64,000 nt of DNA from Juglans regia (lineage: Eukaryota > Streptophyta > Magnoliopsida > Fagales > Juglandaceae), in contig NC_049901.1 in assembly GCF_001411555.2 (NCBI RefSeq), positions 14,733,190 to 14,797,189 on the forward strand, written 5' to 3'. This document shows, in pieces, positions 63,171 to 64,000 of this stretch. Every line of letters begins with the position of its first letter. Positions within the stretch are counted from its first letter, which is position 1. A program made the position numbers and the translations under genes. Below the pieces are notes generated by a model that worked only from the letters and a program-made list of their open reading frames with translations, had not been told where the DNA came from and searched no databases.

Positions 63171-64000
63171 AAATCGAAATTTGAAAACCAAATTTTCATG
63201 AATAATTAATCCAATAGCACTGTTCAAAGGTGGTATTTGAAATTAAAGCACCCGGCCTATTTAATCATGCGGCAGTTACATGATTTATGTCCGCATCGTC
63301 ATTTTATAACCTTTGTAATTTTTAACTTTTTATCCTTTTTCTTTAATTTGTCTTTTATGTGATCGATCAGTTTGTTTGGTGCATGTCGATCGGCACTATG
63401 AATTGGATTTGATATTTATTTTTAGTGATTTCCTATTGATCTAATTATGATGCTCTAGTACCCGATTCCCACTTTCAATCTTTTTTTATCCTGTAGATCA
63501 ATTGATCATGGAAAACAAATTTGACTTATAATAATTGGCTAGCTAGCTAGCAATCTAGAGTAGTACTACTATTTATACAAATAAAAATAATTCTTTTTTA
63601 AGGTCTTTATTCTATATATATACGTGATATAATTTAATTTAAAAAATAAATTTTAAAATTTGAATTCGTATACCATGATATATGTTTACTCAATATCATC
63701 ATGTACAATGCAAATATGGGGACTTTTCGTGCGGAAATCATGTCATATTACTAGTGTTTTTTTAACTTTATAGTTTATAGTACCCACCCTAGCTAGCTTT
63801 TACATAAACTCCAAAATAAGTATTTTTAAATGATGTTTAAAAGATTGATCTTGAGATTTATTTTTTAATCCAGACAATGACGCGGCCACGTGGAAGGACA
63901 TCACGCGGACGTGGAACTTACTAGGAAGGCCCCAATACATCAAATCACCAACTGTTTCAGTTGGGAATGGTTTGAGTAGTAGTGATATGGTACCAAAGCA
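63171..64000. other. AT-rich intergenic sequence at the right window edge
   Basis: No ORF of note. A G-box-like GCCACGTGGA near 63886-63895, with GGACGTGG about 20 bp further on, could belong to a promoter of a gene outside the window. Confidence 0.35.

Noticed and set aside
58743..64000. Search for microRNA hairpins or a protein gene
   Set aside because: I recognised no known plant miRNA mature sequence and no ORF with a domain; secondary-structure prediction would be needed to go further.

Overview
The window looks like nuclear DNA of a woody dicot. Genes are sparse, split by introns and AT-rich, and most of the sequence is nested transposable elements. The recurrent CTCATCTCA-type miniature elements resemble repeats I associate with Juglandaceae (walnut, hickory, pecan), but that placement is an impression I cannot test here. 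I see no bacterial, organellar or CRISPR-like content and no recognisable tRNA or rRNA gene.

Layout. 1-4134: the last five exons (first one cut by the window edge) of a DUF632-domain gene on the plus strand. 4454-13308: a complete non-autonomous LTR retrotransposon with paired LTRs and a perfect 5-bp target duplication. It holds a 76-bp tandem array, an antisense gag-like ORF relic, and a decayed hAT transposon inserted in that ORF. 15183-18027: a four-exon gene for an uncharacterised 370-residue plant protein with an exact destruction-box match near its N terminus. About 19500-24441: a decayed Ty3/gypsy chromovirus (minus strand), itself carrying a 714-bp hAT-type miniature element. 25991-31455: a decayed L1-type LINE (minus). 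32495-36030: a decayed Ty1/copia element (minus). 36197-36508: a well-preserved 312-bp TRIM. 42097-44400: an intact, apparently single-exon AP2/ERF gene of the RAP2.4 type (DREB A-6) with a TATA box, ABRE-like sites and an ATG-free leader. 49213-51013: two decayed TRIM-like relics. 51172-57910: a second gag-like non-autonomous LTR element with a 2.4-kb insertion and a hAT-type element at its right LTR. 58743-64000: AT-rich sequence with microsatellites and no gene I can support.

The three host genes show no functional link to each other; they are islands between repeats. The repeat history is readable in places: LTR element, then hAT inside it; gypsy, then a hAT miniature element inside its integrase region; and a MITE family with at least eight members, two of them in introns of the host genes.
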